A DNA stretch of 64,000 nt, taken from the NCBI GenBank assembly GCA_910587805.1, contig CAJUNM010000007.1:4708-68707 (forward strand), read 5' to 3'. Of this stretch, positions 1 to 9,112 are shown piece after piece. Source of the DNA: an uncultured Christensenellaceae bacterium. GTDB lineage: Bacteria > Bacillota > Clostridia > Christensenellales > Pumilibacteraceae. Every line of letters begins with the position of its first letter. Position 1 is the first letter of the stretch. Below the pieces are notes generated by a model, which did no database searches, was not told where the DNA came from, and saw only the letters and a program-made list of their open reading frames with translations. Position numbers and translations under genes: made by a program.

Positions 1-1
1 G

Positions 2-205
2 GAGCTTGCCGCGCTCGAGCCGGTAAAAGAATGGGACGATCGCGACGCGGCGTGCTATCTCATAAAGTCCGCAGCAAAAAAATACAAAGTCAAACCGGAC
101 GACAGGCTGTGGCGTATAATAGGCTTTCCCGATAAATCATCGGCAAACAAAAGATATAAGTATTTAGGTTCTGTACTCGACGGGTACAAAGGAGACAAAA
201 AATGA
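2..205 (+). CDS. C-terminal end of an unrecognised protein (partial)
   Basis: An open frame enters from the left edge and ends at TGA 203-205, leaving 67 residues. The tail is charged and lysine-rich (it ends DGYKGDKK) and I do not recognise a family. The stop overlaps the next start as ATGA, and AAAGGAG lies just upstream, so the two genes are translationally coupled in one operon. Nothing can be said about function. Confidence 0.6.
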   Translation, partial: ELAALEPVKEWDDRDAACYLIKSAAKKYKVKPDDRLWRIIGFPDKSSANKRYKYLGSVLDGYKGDKK

Positions 206-1041
206 ACATAAACAAAGAAGCGTACTATCTCGATTTCGATAAGCTTTTTGAAAATTATGCGGACAAGTATTACACGGCGCACTCCGCCGAGTACGGCTCG
301 CCCGACGAGTTTGCAAAGGACCTCGACAAGGTATATCACGTTTGGGCAACGACCGCTCAGGACGCGATAGGCGGGCTGTCCCCGTCCGAGTTTTTCAACC
401 GCATACCGACGGAAGAGCTTATAGACATTCTCAAAGGCTCGTGCACGGGCGATCGTAATCCGTCGTCGTTGCTGTTCGACAGAATGGCTACCGAACCGGA
501 GCTTATAGACGGGCTTGTCAAGCTTGCGAGATCGTCCGACGACGAAAAGCTTTTGACCGTAGCGGTAAGCATAATAAACGAGCTTGGCACCGCCGACAGC
601 GAGTTTTATTTACATATGCTCGAACGCACCGATATAGACATGTGCGTAAAAGAGCTTTGCTTAAGCGAAGTTTGCACGCGTGCGACCGAGCTTGAAAGCG
701 AGCTTATCGAGCGCGCCGAGGCTGCCGACGATCTGGGCTTGCTCGAAGTGTTTGCCGAGGCTCTGTCATATTGCGCAACCGGCAACGAACGGATAATCGC
801 GATTATGCGTAAGCTGTTGAGCGTCGATCCCAATACGGCGTACGTAGCGGAACTCGTGGGCAGATACGGCGACGAAAGTCTCGCCGCCGATCTTTACGCA
901 TTGCTCGATACTTGCGATTATGTCTCATTTATGGAGATACGCAACGCGATCGAAGAACTCGGCGGTACAGTGGACGAAAATTACAGAGATTTTTCGGACG
1001 ATCCGTTCTATCAAGTCATAAAAGCGGACAACAATCGGTAA
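202..1041 (+). CDS. Helical-repeat (HEAT-like) protein of unknown function
   Basis: The 279-residue soluble acidic protein has no signal peptide or membrane segment. From about residue 85 to 260 it is a run of amphipathic helix pairs of about 30 residues, rich in Leu, Glu and Ala, as in HEAT/armadillo-like alpha-solenoids. The start ATG follows AAAGGAG and overlaps the previous stop. Such folds usually bind proteins, but no partner or catalytic motif is visible. The HD-domain gene follows after 9 bases, so the two probably share a transcript. Confidence 0.6.
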   Translation: MNINKEAYYLDFDKLFENYADKYYTAHSAEYGSPDEFAKDLDKVYHVWATTAQDAIGGLSPSEFFNRIPTEELIDILKGSCTGDRNPSSLLFDRMATEPELIDGLVKLARSSDDEKLLTVAVSIINELGTADSEFYLHMLERTDIDMCVKELCLSEVCTRATELESELIERAEAADDLGLLEVFAEALSYCATGNERIIAIMRKLLSVDPNTAYVAELVGRYGDESLAADLYALLDTCDYVSFMEIRNAIEELGGTVDENYRDFSDDPFYQVIKADNNR

Positions 1042-1050
1042 ATTAACCGT

Positions 1051-1773
1051 ATGTATAAAAAAATCGGACTTGAAGATATAAAGGCTAACGACGAGATCAA
1101 AAGCCTTATAGAGGTGAGTAACGAGAACCTCAACCGCATGGGTTACACCGAGCACGGACTTCGGCATGTAGGGTATGTGTCAAAGACAACGGCAAACATA
1201 TTAAAGACCGTAGGGTATGACGCGCGCACGGTCGAACTCGGCGCGATCGCGGGCTGGATACACGATATAGGCAACGCCGTGAACCGTACGCATCACGGCA
1301 TAACGGGCGCGACGATCGCATACGGCATACTCGAGCGAATGGGCATGCTGCCTACCGAGTCGTCGCAAATAATCGCGGCGATAGGCAATCATGAGGAAGA
1401 GAGCGGCGCAGTTGTAAACGCGCTCGCCGCGGCGCTCATTCTCGCCGATAAGTCGGACGCGCACCGCTCGCGAGTGCGTAAGGAAACCGCCGACCGCAAA
1501 GATATACACGATAGGGTCAATCTTGCCATACGAAAAAATTATCTCGCCGTGGACAACGCCAAAAAGACGATCAGGCTCGTAATACAAATGGATAATTCGT
1601 CGGCGACGATGGAGTATTTGCAAATATATCTGTCGCGCATGGTACTTTGCGAAAAAGCCGCCGCATATCTCGGATATTGGTTCGAGCTTGTTATAAACGG
1701 CAACGTTATAAACAGACGCAAGCCCGTTACCGTAAAGCCTGCGGCTGGCGAGACCGAAGTTTCCGAGGAATAG
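1051..1773 (+). CDS. HD-domain metal-dependent phosphohydrolase
   Basis: The 240-residue protein carries the HD superfamily metal site: H39 in EHGLRH, the H71-D72 pair in GWIHDIGN, H81/H82, H114 in GNHEEE and D133 in ADKSD. HD enzymes hydrolyse nucleotides or other phosphoesters in the cytoplasm; the substrate here is unknown. The C-terminal 100 residues are a small alpha/beta extension without a known motif. The gene sits 9 bases after the helical-repeat gene and 2 bases before a membrane protein, within one operon. Confidence 0.8.
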   Translation: MYKKIGLEDIKANDEIKSLIEVSNENLNRMGYTEHGLRHVGYVSKTTANILKTVGYDARTVELGAIAGWIHDIGNAVNRTHHGITGATIAYGILERMGMLPTESSQIIAAIGNHEEESGAVVNALAAALILADKSDAHRSRVRKETADRKDIHDRVNLAIRKNYLAVDNAKKTIRLVIQMDNSSATMEYLQIYLSRMVLCEKAAAYLGYWFELVINGNVINRRKPVTVKPAAGETEVSEE

Positions 1774-1775
1774 CG

Positions 1776-2399
1776 ATGAACAAGAAAATCAGATTGTCGA
1801 ACATACCGTCGGATTGGGCGTTGCAACTCGCGCTTTTTATAGGTCAGCCGATAGCTATCGCGCTTACGGTTGCGTTCGGCGATCGCCAAAGATGGGAGAC
1901 TTGGGTTTTCGTGGCTGTGATCGGAGTATCTTTCGCATATTTCGGTGCGATGTTTTTCTATAAGCTATATCGAAGCAGATTAACGTTTTTGACTATCGAC
2001 GAGAACGGCGCGACGTTGAGCCATCGGTTCAAGCCGTACCGTATTCCGTCGGACAAGATGCGCTTGGAACTCACGGAATATAAGAAAAGCAGGGGAAATC
2101 GCGATTCGATGTACGTACGATTGTATGACGAGAACGTGGAAACTTCGATCATGCTTAGCGTAAAGCGCGTCAAAAAACTATCCGAAGTCGCGCCGCCGCC
2201 GTTCATTAGGTTTTTTACCGAAATATCCGACACCGCCGCTCTTAAGACCGCGTTGGAAACGGCGAACGAGCGCGCGCTGCCGTACATACGAGAGGAGATA
2301 GCCGAGCGCGAACGCGCCGCCGAGGAAGCAAAGCGCAACGAGGCTGAACGTCGGCGCGCGCAGAACAAACATAAAAAACGCAAAAAACATAAGAAATGA
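1776..2399 (+). CDS. Small membrane protein with basic coiled-coil tail
   Basis: I take ATG 1776, right after the HD gene, rather than an earlier in-frame start inside it. The 207-residue product has two hydrophobic segments (about residues 17-36 and 42-64), a soluble domain of about 110 residues, and a C-terminal coiled coil of Glu/Arg/Ala ending in a very basic stretch (KKRKKHKK). The basic tail suggests contact with nucleic acid or membrane phosphates, but no family is recognised. Confidence 0.6.
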   Translation: MNKKIRLSNIPSDWALQLALFIGQPIAIALTVAFGDRQRWETWVFVAVIGVSFAYFGAMFFYKLYRSRLTFLTIDENGATLSHRFKPYRIPSDKMRLELTEYKKSRGNRDSMYVRLYDENVETSIMLSVKRVKKLSEVAPPPFIRFFTEISDTAALKTALETANERALPYIREEIAERERAAEEAKRNEAERRRAQNKHKKRKKHKK

Positions 2400-2404
2400 A
2401 TACG

Positions 2405-2434
2405 AAAAGCCGCGAAAATGCGGCTTTTGTCGTA
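2405..2434 (+). terminator. Intrinsic terminator
   Basis: AAAAGCCGC and GCGGCTTTT form a 9-bp stem around a 6-base loop, followed by a T-rich stretch. It closes the 2-2399 operon. An in-frame ATG at 2418 lies inside this hairpin, which argues against using it as the start of the next gene. Confidence 0.8.
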
Positions 2435-2462
2435 TTTTACCGATTTCGGCATAGAATATATC

Positions 2463-3578
2463 ATGCTTAAGTCGTTTTTGCGGTCAATGTCCGTTTCGAT
2501 GCTTATCGTCGGAACAATGATAGGCGCGGGGTTCGCGTCGGGCAGAGAGATCGTCACGTTTTTCGGCGAAGTTCCCAATGCCGTCGTGGCGCTTATCGCC
2601 GGCGTGCTCGTTTTCGCTTGTTCCGTGCTGTTTCTGTTCGTCGGACGACGCGTCAAAAAGTCGGACATAGGCGAAGTGAACGGTGCGGTGTTCGGTAAGT
2701 GCAGAGCGCTCGCCGATATTTTCATGCTGTTTAACTCGGTCGTAGTGCTCGGCGCGATGCTTGCCGGTACGGACAGTCTCGTAGCCGAGTTCATCGATCT
2801 CGGTCCGCTTCCGTCGATTGTGATAGGCATACTTTGCGCGATCATTTCCGCACGCGGGCTTAAGGGCTTGCTCAAGGCGAATGCGGCGCTTGTTCCGATA
2901 ATGGTCGTCGTGATTGCGGTTGCGTGTATCCTCGCAATAGAATTCCCGTTAAAGCTGTTCTCGGCGCGGTTTGCTCCGCACTACGTTTTGCTGTACGTGG
3001 CTATGAACATGATCCTCGGGGGCGGCGTGCTTACAACGGTGAACAATCTTTCGCCGCGGGAAATACTGCTTTCTTCCGCCGTGGCGTCCGCAGTAATATC
3101 AGCATTGCTGATGTGCATAACCGCGGCGTTGCACTCGTGTTCCGCAGCGCACGCCGATCTGCCTATGCTGCTCGTCGCGCTTAAGTCGGGCAAAGTGATG
3201 TACTTTGTGTGCCTGTTCGTGATAGGCGCGGCTATATTCACAACCATGCTGACCGCATTCAAATCGCTGTACGATTATCTGTTCGGCATAGTGAAATACA
3301 AATGGCTCACCGCCGCGCTCGTGCTCGCTAGCGGATTGTTCGTAGGCGCGTTCGGATTTTCAAACGTAGTCGGCGGTTATCCCATAATAGGCGGCATCGG
3401 TTTGGTATACATAGCGTGCAATATTTGGTATCTCATACGCACGCGAGTAAAACGTAAAGTGCGCCGCGAAGCGAAAAAAGTCAAAGCCAAGGTTCGCCGC
3501 GAGGCAAAAAAGACGGGGTTGGGTAAAACGCTGCGCAAGGCGCGACGTGAAAGCGTAAAGCAAATTCAGTCGGTGTGA
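2463..3578 (+). CDS. YkvI-like membrane transporter
   Basis: The N-terminus contains GTMIGAGFASGREI, the hallmark of the YkvI family of uncharacterised membrane proteins (LeuT-like fold, APC superfamily). About ten hydrophobic segments fill residues 1-320. The C-terminal 50 residues are highly basic with repeated VRREAKK units, which is not typical for the family. ATG 2463 is preferred because an earlier ATG (2418) lies in the preceding terminator hairpin. No ribosome binding site is visible, so the message may be leaderless. The 3' end overlaps the convergent permease gene by 13 bases. Substrate unknown. Confidence 0.75.
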   Translation: MLKSFLRSMSVSMLIVGTMIGAGFASGREIVTFFGEVPNAVVALIAGVLVFACSVLFLFVGRRVKKSDIGEVNGAVFGKCRALADIFMLFNSVVVLGAMLAGTDSLVAEFIDLGPLPSIVIGILCAIISARGLKGLLKANAALVPIMVVVIAVACILAIEFPLKLFSARFAPHYVLLYVAMNMILGGGVLTTVNNLSPREILLSSAVASAVISALLMCITAALHSCSAAHADLPMLLVALKSGKVMYFVCLFVIGAAIFTTMLTAFKSLYDYLFGIVKYKWLTAALVLASGLFVGAFGFSNVVGGYPIIGGIGLVYIACNIWYLIRTRVKRKVRREAKKVKAKVRREAKKTGLGKTLRKARRESVKQIQSV

Positions 3579-4408
3579 TACCTGCGTTTAATAGCTTTTT
3601 CAACGGCAGCTACGCTCAAATACATAGCGGCGGCGAGCATACAAAGTATGACGGTGCTCGTCATCACGATATCCATCTTGAATACCTGACTGCCGTATAT
3701 TATCATGTATCCCAGTCCGGCGGTGGAAACGAGGTATTCTCCCATGATCGTGCCGACCCATGCAAGCCCTACGTTGATCTTGAGCATATTCACAAGCGAC
3801 GGTACGTTGGCGGGGAGTATGAGCTTGGTAAGTATCTGAAACTGCGATGCGCCCATCGATTTCAGCAAAAATACTTTGCCCTCGTCAACGCTCATAAACC
3901 CGTTGAGCACGCTTATAACGGTGACTATGATGCAAATGAGTATCGTCATCACGATTATGGCTTGTATACCCGCGCCGACCCAGATGATTATTATCGGACC
4001 GAGCGCAATCTTGGGCAGCGCGTTGAGCACGACTATATACGGTTCGAGTATATGCCGCAGCCTTGCGAAACGCCAAAGCAGTATGGCTATTACTATGCCG
4101 AGTCCGCTCGCGGCGATAAAGCCGATTATGCACTCGGCGAGCGTGAATCCGATATGCTTGAATATTTCCGCCGGCGCGATCTCGCACATCGTTTTGATTA
4201 TGCGCGACGGGGAGGACGTGATAAACGAGTCCATCCACCCTATGGCTGTTATAAGTTCCCAAAGCCCTATTATAGCCGCAAAAAGTCCTATGCGCCAAAG
4301 TATTACCGAAATTTTATAATTTCTTCGTTTTGCGAGATACAGTTCGCGCGGTGTTTTGGCGTTCCGAATTTTCGCTGGAAGCGTCGAGCCTTTCCCGTTG
4401 TTTTTCAT
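3566..4408 (-). CDS. ABC importer permease (SsuC/ThiX/TauC type)
   Basis: The 280-residue protein has about six membrane helices. The EAA-type loop that docks to the ATPase (SMGASQFQILTKLILPANVP) is at about residues 183-202. An N-terminal cytoplasmic basic segment (about 1-30) precedes the first helix. It belongs to the BPD_transp_1 family that imports sulfonates, taurine or thiamine precursors. It is the last gene of the importer operon whose binding protein is split by the prophage, so the transporter probably lacks its receptor here. Confidence 0.9.
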   Translation of the reverse strand: MKNNGKGSTLPAKIRNAKTPRELYLAKRRNYKISVILWRIGLFAAIIGLWELITAIGWMDSFITSSPSRIIKTMCEIAPAEIFKHIGFTLAECIIGFIAASGLGIVIAILLWRFARLRHILEPYIVVLNALPKIALGPIIIIWVGAGIQAIIVMTILICIIVTVISVLNGFMSVDEGKVFLLKSMGASQFQILTKLILPANVPSLVNMLKINVGLAWVGTIMGEYLVSTAGLGYMIIYGSQVFKMDIVMTSTVILCMLAAAMYLSVAAVEKAIKRRYHTD

Positions 4409-4435
4409 ATGATTACCTCCTTGACATAGGCGCTC

Positions 4436-4588
4436 TCAGGACGCCTTTTCGTCCGTTTTTTTGGCGGCGAAAAATTTTTTGGCATCCGTCCAAACGTCTT
4501 TGAAAACGTCGGACAAATACAAGCCGATATGCTTTGCGAGCGTGGCGCATTCGGACAAGATCATCTTGCCGGTTATCTTATCGTCCAT
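4436..4588 (-). CDS. 50-residue protein between importer ATPase and permease
   Basis: The start ATG (4588-4586) overlaps the TGA of the ATPase gene as TGATG, so translation is coupled. A GAGG-rich ribosome binding site lies just upstream in the ATPase tail. The product is a soluble amphipathic helix (about residues 10-42) with a charged tail KKTDEKAS. It keeps the operon's codon use. I do not recognise it; it could be a small accessory subunit of the ABC complex. Confidence 0.55.
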   Translation of the reverse strand: MDDKITGKMILSECATLAKHIGLYLSDVFKDVWTDAKKFFAAKKTDEKAS

Positions 4589-5337
4589 CACAGCACCTCC
4601 TTCCATATTCTGTCGAACCATTCCGAAAAACGCGGGCTTTCGCGCTTTTTGAGCGGCGTGGGCGCGTCGATGTCGACGGAGAATATGTTTTTTACGGTTG
4701 CGGGTCGCTTGGTCAAAACTATCACTCTGTCCGCCATCGATACCGCTTCCGATATGTCGTGCGTTACGAGTATAGCTGTTTTGCCTTCGCTTTTTATTAT
4801 CGAATAAACGTCGTCGCAAACCGTCATGCGCGTTTGAAAATCAACTGCCGAGAACGGTTCGTCGAGCAGAAGTATTTTCGGTCTGAACGCAAGCGTGCGT
4901 ATAAGCGCCGCGCGCTGTCTCATTCCGCCCGATAATTGGGTAGGGAAGTGCGTGCGGAACTCTCCCAATCCGTACTTTTCGAGCATGCTCAATGCGTAGG
5001 ACTTGTTCTCGTCGTTGAGAGTTTTTCTCACGGACAGTCCGAGCAGTACGTTCTGCTCGATCGTGAGCCACTCGAAAAGATTGTCGCGTTGGAGCATGTA
5101 TCCAACGAGTCCCGCCGACGGATCGGCGTCCGCGCCGTCTATTATCACAGATCCGCTCGTGGGCTTGATAAGACCGGCTATCATGGAAAGAACGGTTGTC
5201 TTGCCGCAGCCGGACGGACCGACGAGGGCAATAAATTCGCCCTCGTCGACCGATACGGTCAGGTCTCGCACCGCTTCGGTCTCGTCCTTTTCGGTTTGAT
5301 AGATCAGATTGACGCTGTCAAGTGCGAGAATAGCCAT
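4588..5337 (-). CDS. ABC importer ATPase (SsuB/ThiZ/TauB type)
   Basis: The 249-residue nucleotide-binding subunit has Walker A GPSGCGKTT (about residues 39-47), a Q-loop with MLQRDNLF, signature LSGGMRQR (about 139-146), Walker B ILLLDEP (about 160-166) and switch histidine in LVTHD. It powers the permease encoded downstream. TAGGAGG precedes the ATG by 4 bases, and the gene starts 8 bases after the end of the binding-protein fragment. Confidence 0.93.
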   Translation of the reverse strand: MAILALDSVNLIYQTEKDETEAVRDLTVSVDEGEFIALVGPSGCGKTTVLSMIAGLIKPTSGSVIIDGADADPSAGLVGYMLQRDNLFEWLTIEQNVLLGLSVRKTLNDENKSYALSMLEKYGLGEFRTHFPTQLSGGMRQRAALIRTLAFRPKILLLDEPFSAVDFQTRMTVCDDVYSIIKSEGKTAILVTHDISEAVSMADRVIVLTKRPATVKNIFSVDIDAPTPLKKRESPRFSEWFDRIWKEVL

Positions 5338-5345
5338 AGCGCCTC

Positions 5346-6074
5346 CTAAATTCCGAGCTGCTCGGCGAGCTTTTTCGCAATGGTGTTGTCGACGGCGGCG
5401 TTATAGTCCGCGCGCTCGGAGAGCGTGCCGGCGTTTTCCATTATTTCTTGCAAATGGTTAAAGCTTGTTTCGGACATAACGGGCGTTTTAGACCAAGCGT
5501 TGATGGCGAGATAGCTCTTTATCGCCGCCGCGATCGATTGCTCGCTCGTGTCGATAAAAGAATCCGCGAGCGCGGCAGCGACGGTTTCGGGCGTGTTCTC
5601 GGTCATATATTTATAACCGCGGAGCACGGCGCGCAAAAACGCCTGCGCAGTGTCGTTGTGTTTTTCGAGCCACGATTTCTGCGCCGAGAATGCGGTATAA
5701 GGAACTTCGCCGCTCGCTTCGCCTACGGACGCTACGATATAGCCTTTGCCGCTTGCAACGTAATCGGACGCGGTAGGCTCGAACATAGTGGTATAGTCTA
5801 TCGATTTATCGGTGTCGAAAGTGCCGACCATCGCGTCGAAAGCGACGGACGTATCGAAGTTTGGCGTGTCTGTGGAAACTCCGTGCTGATTGAGCACCCA
5901 CTGTAACGTCATTGCGGGAACGCCGCCGGGACGCCCCGCGAGTATGTGCTTGCCATCGAGGTTTGCCCAATCAAAGTCGGGTTCGGGGTTGCGTCCCACG
6001 AGGAACGATCCGTCGCATGCGGTCAATTGCCCGAATATTACGGGATAGTCGCGTTGTCCTTCCACATGACAGTA
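5346..6074 (-). pseudogene. Substrate-binding lipoprotein, C-terminal 242 codons (split by prophage)
   Basis: The reading begins at the tyrosine codon 6074-6072 (YCHVEGQRDYP) and runs to the stop at 5346. It matches the NMT1/SsuA/ThiY periplasmic-binding family, with GSFLVGR and GRPGGVPAMTLQW. The N-terminal 92 codons are at 43141-43416. Phage DNA adds an in-frame TTG start at 6110, but a product from it would lack the signal peptide and the first lobe. The joined length (334 residues) is normal for the family. Confidence 0.9.
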
Positions 6075-6090
6075 AAGCGTTACTTCATTT
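6060..6090. other. attL: left prophage-chromosome junction
   Basis: Bases 6073-6076 (TAAA, read as TTTA on the minus strand) are shared with 43139-43142 at the other edge. Leftward the sequence is host gene (Tyr-Cys-His-Val); rightward it is phage. Serine recombinases need only a short shared core, and the integrase gene begins about 50 bases away, as expected. Confidence 0.85.
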
Positions 6091-6126
6091 AGTGACGCAA
6101 GTAAACACAATATATAGTGTAAAATT

Positions 6127-7542
6127 TTATTTTACATACCAATTTATGGTAATGTTTTCGCCGTCTATTACGATTTGCTTTATAAGCTGTTGAAGTAGGC
6201 GGCGTTTTTCTTTTTTGGAAGCGTTCGGAAACTCTCTTTGCCGCTGTTTCAAATATTCGATCGAAACGGTGGGCGATTGTGCGATCGATTGTTTTTCGTT
6301 ATCGATCACAGCGAGATTTTTTTGTATACGTTTGTTGATGTCATCGAAGCGAGCTGTATATGTGTCTTTATCTATCGATTCGTTTAGATACAAATCGAGC
6401 AAACGCTCTTTTTGTTTTTTAAGTTCGCCGTTTTCGAGCAAAAGCTTGTCTATCAATCCTGTGCTTGTCTGCGGTGTTACAAACTCGGTAAACTCTAAAT
6501 TTTGTACCATATTTTCTACAAGTTTGTCAAGTGTTTCAACGGGATATAACTCATTTTGACAAGGCGAGCCATGTTCGGATTGACTATATTTAATGCGTGC
6601 CGTGCAGCCGTAAGAGTAGTATACATTTCTCTCGATCCCGTTTACTTTATGCGCGCGCCGCTTACCGCAGTAGGCTCGTCCGCATTTTGCGCAGTATACA
6701 AGTCCCGTAAGCAAGTACGGCGTGTTGTCGTGTTCGCGTTTGGTAGTGTTGCGTTTTACGACTTCTTGCGCTTGCAAGTATGTCTCGTAAGATATGATCG
6801 GCTCGTAGTTGGTCGCTTTTACAAGCTCGCTGTTATGGTAAAAATATCCGGCATACATCGGGCGCTCTATAACGGGCTTGCAGCACATCGAGTTTGAGAA
6901 AAACCGTATATCCGGATATTTTTCGCGGCAATATGTATAAAGCTTGCGGAAGGTATAGCCTTCGATATATTTTGCGTACATATCGCGCACGGCTTCGGCT
7001 TCCTCGGGGACGATCTCCATGCGATCGTGTTCTTTATCGAGCTTGTACCCGAACGGCGATTTGCCGGGGCAGGTGTATTTGCCGCTGCGTGCCCGAGCGT
7101 CTTTGCCCATTTGCATACGCTCGACGATTGTTTCGCGTTCGAGCTCGGAGAACGTTGCGGACATCTTAAGCGCCGCGCGTCCGAACGGCGACGATACGTC
7201 GAGCTGTTCCGTGAGAGAGTAGAGCGAGACGGAATATTTGTCGAATAGTTCGACGAGCTCCAAAACGTCCTTAACGTGACGGGAAAGGCGGTCGAGTTTG
7301 TAAACAAAAACCGTGTTGATTTTACCGTTTTTTACGTCGACGAGCAAACGCTCCATAGCGGGGCGGTGCAGGTCTTTGCCCGAAAAGCCCTCGTCCGAAT
7401 AAATATCCGCAATTTCATATGACTGCGCCGCGGCATAGGCAGACAGTTTTTCTTTTTGCACTCCGATCGAATACCCGTCGGTTGCTTGTTCTAAAGTCGA
7501 AACCTAAACACGAGTATAGATTGCGGCTCTAATACTCTTCAT
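6127..7542 (-). pseudogene. Large serine integrase, interrupted by an in-frame TAG
   Basis: The true N-terminus reads from ATG 7542 (MKSIRAAIYTRV), behind GGGGGTGAT. It meets TAG at 7506-7504, then continues in frame with GTT and STLEQATDGYSIGVQ. The family motif is YxRVSTxxQ with a catalytic serine, so the stop falls two codons before the nucleophile. It looks like a 6-base insertion. Downstream are the resolvase domain (YKLDRLSR, SELERE), the recombinase domain, the zinc ribbon (CAKCGRAYC) and the coiled coil. The open part from GTG 7461 alone lacks the serine. It is either a dead integrase or needs stop readthrough. Confidence 0.85.
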
Positions 7543-8314
7543 TTGGCATCACCCCCTTTTTATGGCATCTTAGTTTGGTAGCATAACAGTTGCGGCATAA
7601 TCCATTAGCCTTATGTTTTACAGTTGTTGTACCGCACATAGTGCAACATGAATATTTTTTGCTCCAAGCGCCATGCAAAATATCGACAGAACGACCTTTG
7701 TTTTTGTGTCCGTGTGATGCAACATGTTCACTATTAGTCATGAGTCGTAGATTTTCTATTCGATTATCGGTTTTATTTCCGTTTATATGATGCACTATTT
7801 CATTATCTTTTAGACAACGACCCAAATGTTGTTCCATAACTAAAATATGCTCATAGATATATTTTCTCGATTTTGCTTTTGGATGAGTAGGACAATAAAC
7901 TTCAATATAACCATTACTGCGTAAATTTCGTCCACCGTTCCAATTGCGAGAGCGACTGCCTCGAGTGGCAATTGACTTAGCCTCTGAAGTGGCACGAAGA
8001 GGAATGTTGAATCTTTTGAAATATTTTCTTAACGCTGTGGCGTTCACACCCAAATCCATACCTATTTGTCGCAATGATTTCTCTTTGTTTGAGTATTCTT
8101 TTATCAAATAATCGGCGAATTCTTGATCTGTCATGCCATGTTTAGTTTTGTTAGATATTCGCTCATTATGATTAGTGGAAATACCATAAGAATTTAATAT
8201 TTTGCGTGCTGTTATAGGCGATTTAACACCTAAAATAGCGCACATATCTTTCAACGTTCGCTGTTCAGATATGTATAAACGCTCTAATTCGTTTTTGTTA
8301 AAATCATATTTCAT
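7529..8314 (-). CDS. HNH homing-type endonuclease
   Basis: The 261-residue protein starts at ATG 8314 (MKYDFNKNE). It has two helix-turn-helix segments (about residues 10-40 and 65-100), an HNH_3 core (YIYEHILVMEQHLG, then VHHINGNKTDNRIENL, about 155-200) and a C-terminal zinc ribbon (CCTMCG...CRNCY). This is the make-up of free-standing homing endonucleases in phages. Its end overlaps the integrase start by 14 bases, so both are probably on one transcript. An earlier in-frame start at 8431 lies upstream of the promoter and is rejected. Confidence 0.8.
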   Translation of the reverse strand: MKYDFNKNELERLYISEQRTLKDMCAILGVKSPITARKILNSYGISTNHNERISNKTKHGMTDQEFADYLIKEYSNKEKSLRQIGMDLGVNATALRKYFKRFNIPLRATSEAKSIATRGSRSRNWNGGRNLRSNGYIEVYCPTHPKAKSRKYIYEHILVMEQHLGRCLKDNEIVHHINGNKTDNRIENLRLMTNSEHVASHGHKNKGRSVDILHGAWSKKYSCCTMCGTTTVKHKANGLCRNCYATKLRCHKKGVMPNEEY

Positions 8315-8320
8315 ATAAGC

Positions 8321-8350
8321 ATTATAACAAATAGTTTGGCTACTTGTCAA
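8321..8350 (-). promoter_or_regulatory. Strong promoter for HNH and integrase
   Basis: On the minus strand, TTGACA (8350-8345), an 18-bp spacer and TATAAT (8326-8321) form a consensus sigma-A promoter. The expected transcription start falls on or next to the ATG at 8314, so the HNH message would be leaderless. Confidence 0.85.
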
Positions 8351-8380
8351 GCGTAAATACACGACTGCAAAATTTGTTAG

Positions 8381-8409
8381 AAAGAAAAACGCCCGATTGC
8401 TCGGGCGCC
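8381..8409 (-). terminator. Terminator of the S24 repressor gene
   Basis: On the minus strand CGCCCGA/TCGGGCG forms a 7-bp stem with a 4-base loop, followed by TTTTTCTTTC. It lies 44 bases after the repressor stop and separates it from the HNH-integrase unit. Confidence 0.85.
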
Positions 8410-8452
8410 TTTCTCCGTTGGCGGTTTTCAAAAGTTTCCGCCGCCCAAAAAG

Positions 8453-9094
8453 TTAAAACCCAATCCTATCCCTAAACAGATAAACGACCTCGCCGTATAC
8501 TCGGCAGAGCTCTAAGTCGCTGCCTTTAATGGTGATAACAGGGTAGTCGGGATTGCGCGGTACGAGCCGCATCCAATTTTCGCCATTTATGTATTCGACC
8601 TTTTTGACTGTTGCTTGCTCGTTGTCATATCCGACTGCGGCAATCGTTCCGCTGTCGACTGTATTGCAGCGGCGTATGAGTACTTTGTCGCCGTTAAGCA
8701 AAAGTGGGGACATACTGTCGCCTTTGACTTCCAAAACAAAATAATCGTCGGGATTGCGAGTCTTTATGAGGTGTGGCGGAACTATAATATCCTCGCCCGT
8801 GTAGCTTTCCTCGGCGATTCCGTCGTAGCCCGCGCAAATCGTGCCGATAACTTGGAATGAATACATTTCGTTTTCGGAAAACTCTTGCGCGAAATGCTCC
8901 GTACGCCCGAGCAGGTAATCGACCGAGACATTGAAGTAGTCGGCGATTTTTCGCAATGCGTCGGCAGAAGGCTTAGCTTTTCCGTTTTTCCAATCGGTTA
9001 AAAAAGTTTTGTTTAGACCTATTTCCAAACTTAACTTATATGCACTTAAGTTGTTTTTTGCAATAAGATCTTGTATTTTTTCTACTGTTGTCAT
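8453..9094 (-). CDS. CI-like phage repressor (Xre HTH + S24/LexA autoprotease)
   Basis: The 213-residue protein has an N-terminal Xre helix-turn-helix (about residues 5-62) and a C-terminal S24 domain. The nucleophile is the Ser of GDSMSP, the Lys lies in ATVKKV, and a CAGYDG sequence near residue 88 fits the Ala-Gly cleavage site. It should hold the lysogenic state and cleave itself after RecA activation. AAAGGAG precedes the ATG. The palindrome in the divergent promoter 26 bases upstream of its start, repeated near 10021-10066, is its likely operator. Confidence 0.92.
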   Translation of the reverse strand: MTTVEKIQDLIAKNNLSAYKLSLEIGLNKTFLTDWKNGKAKPSADALRKIADYFNVSVDYLLGRTEHFAQEFSENEMYSFQVIGTICAGYDGIAEESYTGEDIIVPPHLIKTRNPDDYFVLEVKGDSMSPLLLNGDKVLIRRCNTVDSGTIAAVGYDNEQATVKKVEYINGENWMRLVPRNPDYPVITIKGSDLELCRVYGEVVYLFRDRIGF

Positions 9095-9112
9095 AATAAA
9101 TACTCCTTTTTG

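Noticed and set aside
3575..4429. Long plus-strand open frames opposite the ABC permease
   Set aside because: They are shadows of the conserved minus-strand permease and have no ribosome binding site or family pattern.
7504..7506. TAG recoding (alternative genetic code) in the prophage as explanation for the stop in the integrase
   Set aside because: Several intact phage genes end in TAG directly before a well-placed next start, and no other gene needs TAG readthrough, so a general recoding is not supported.
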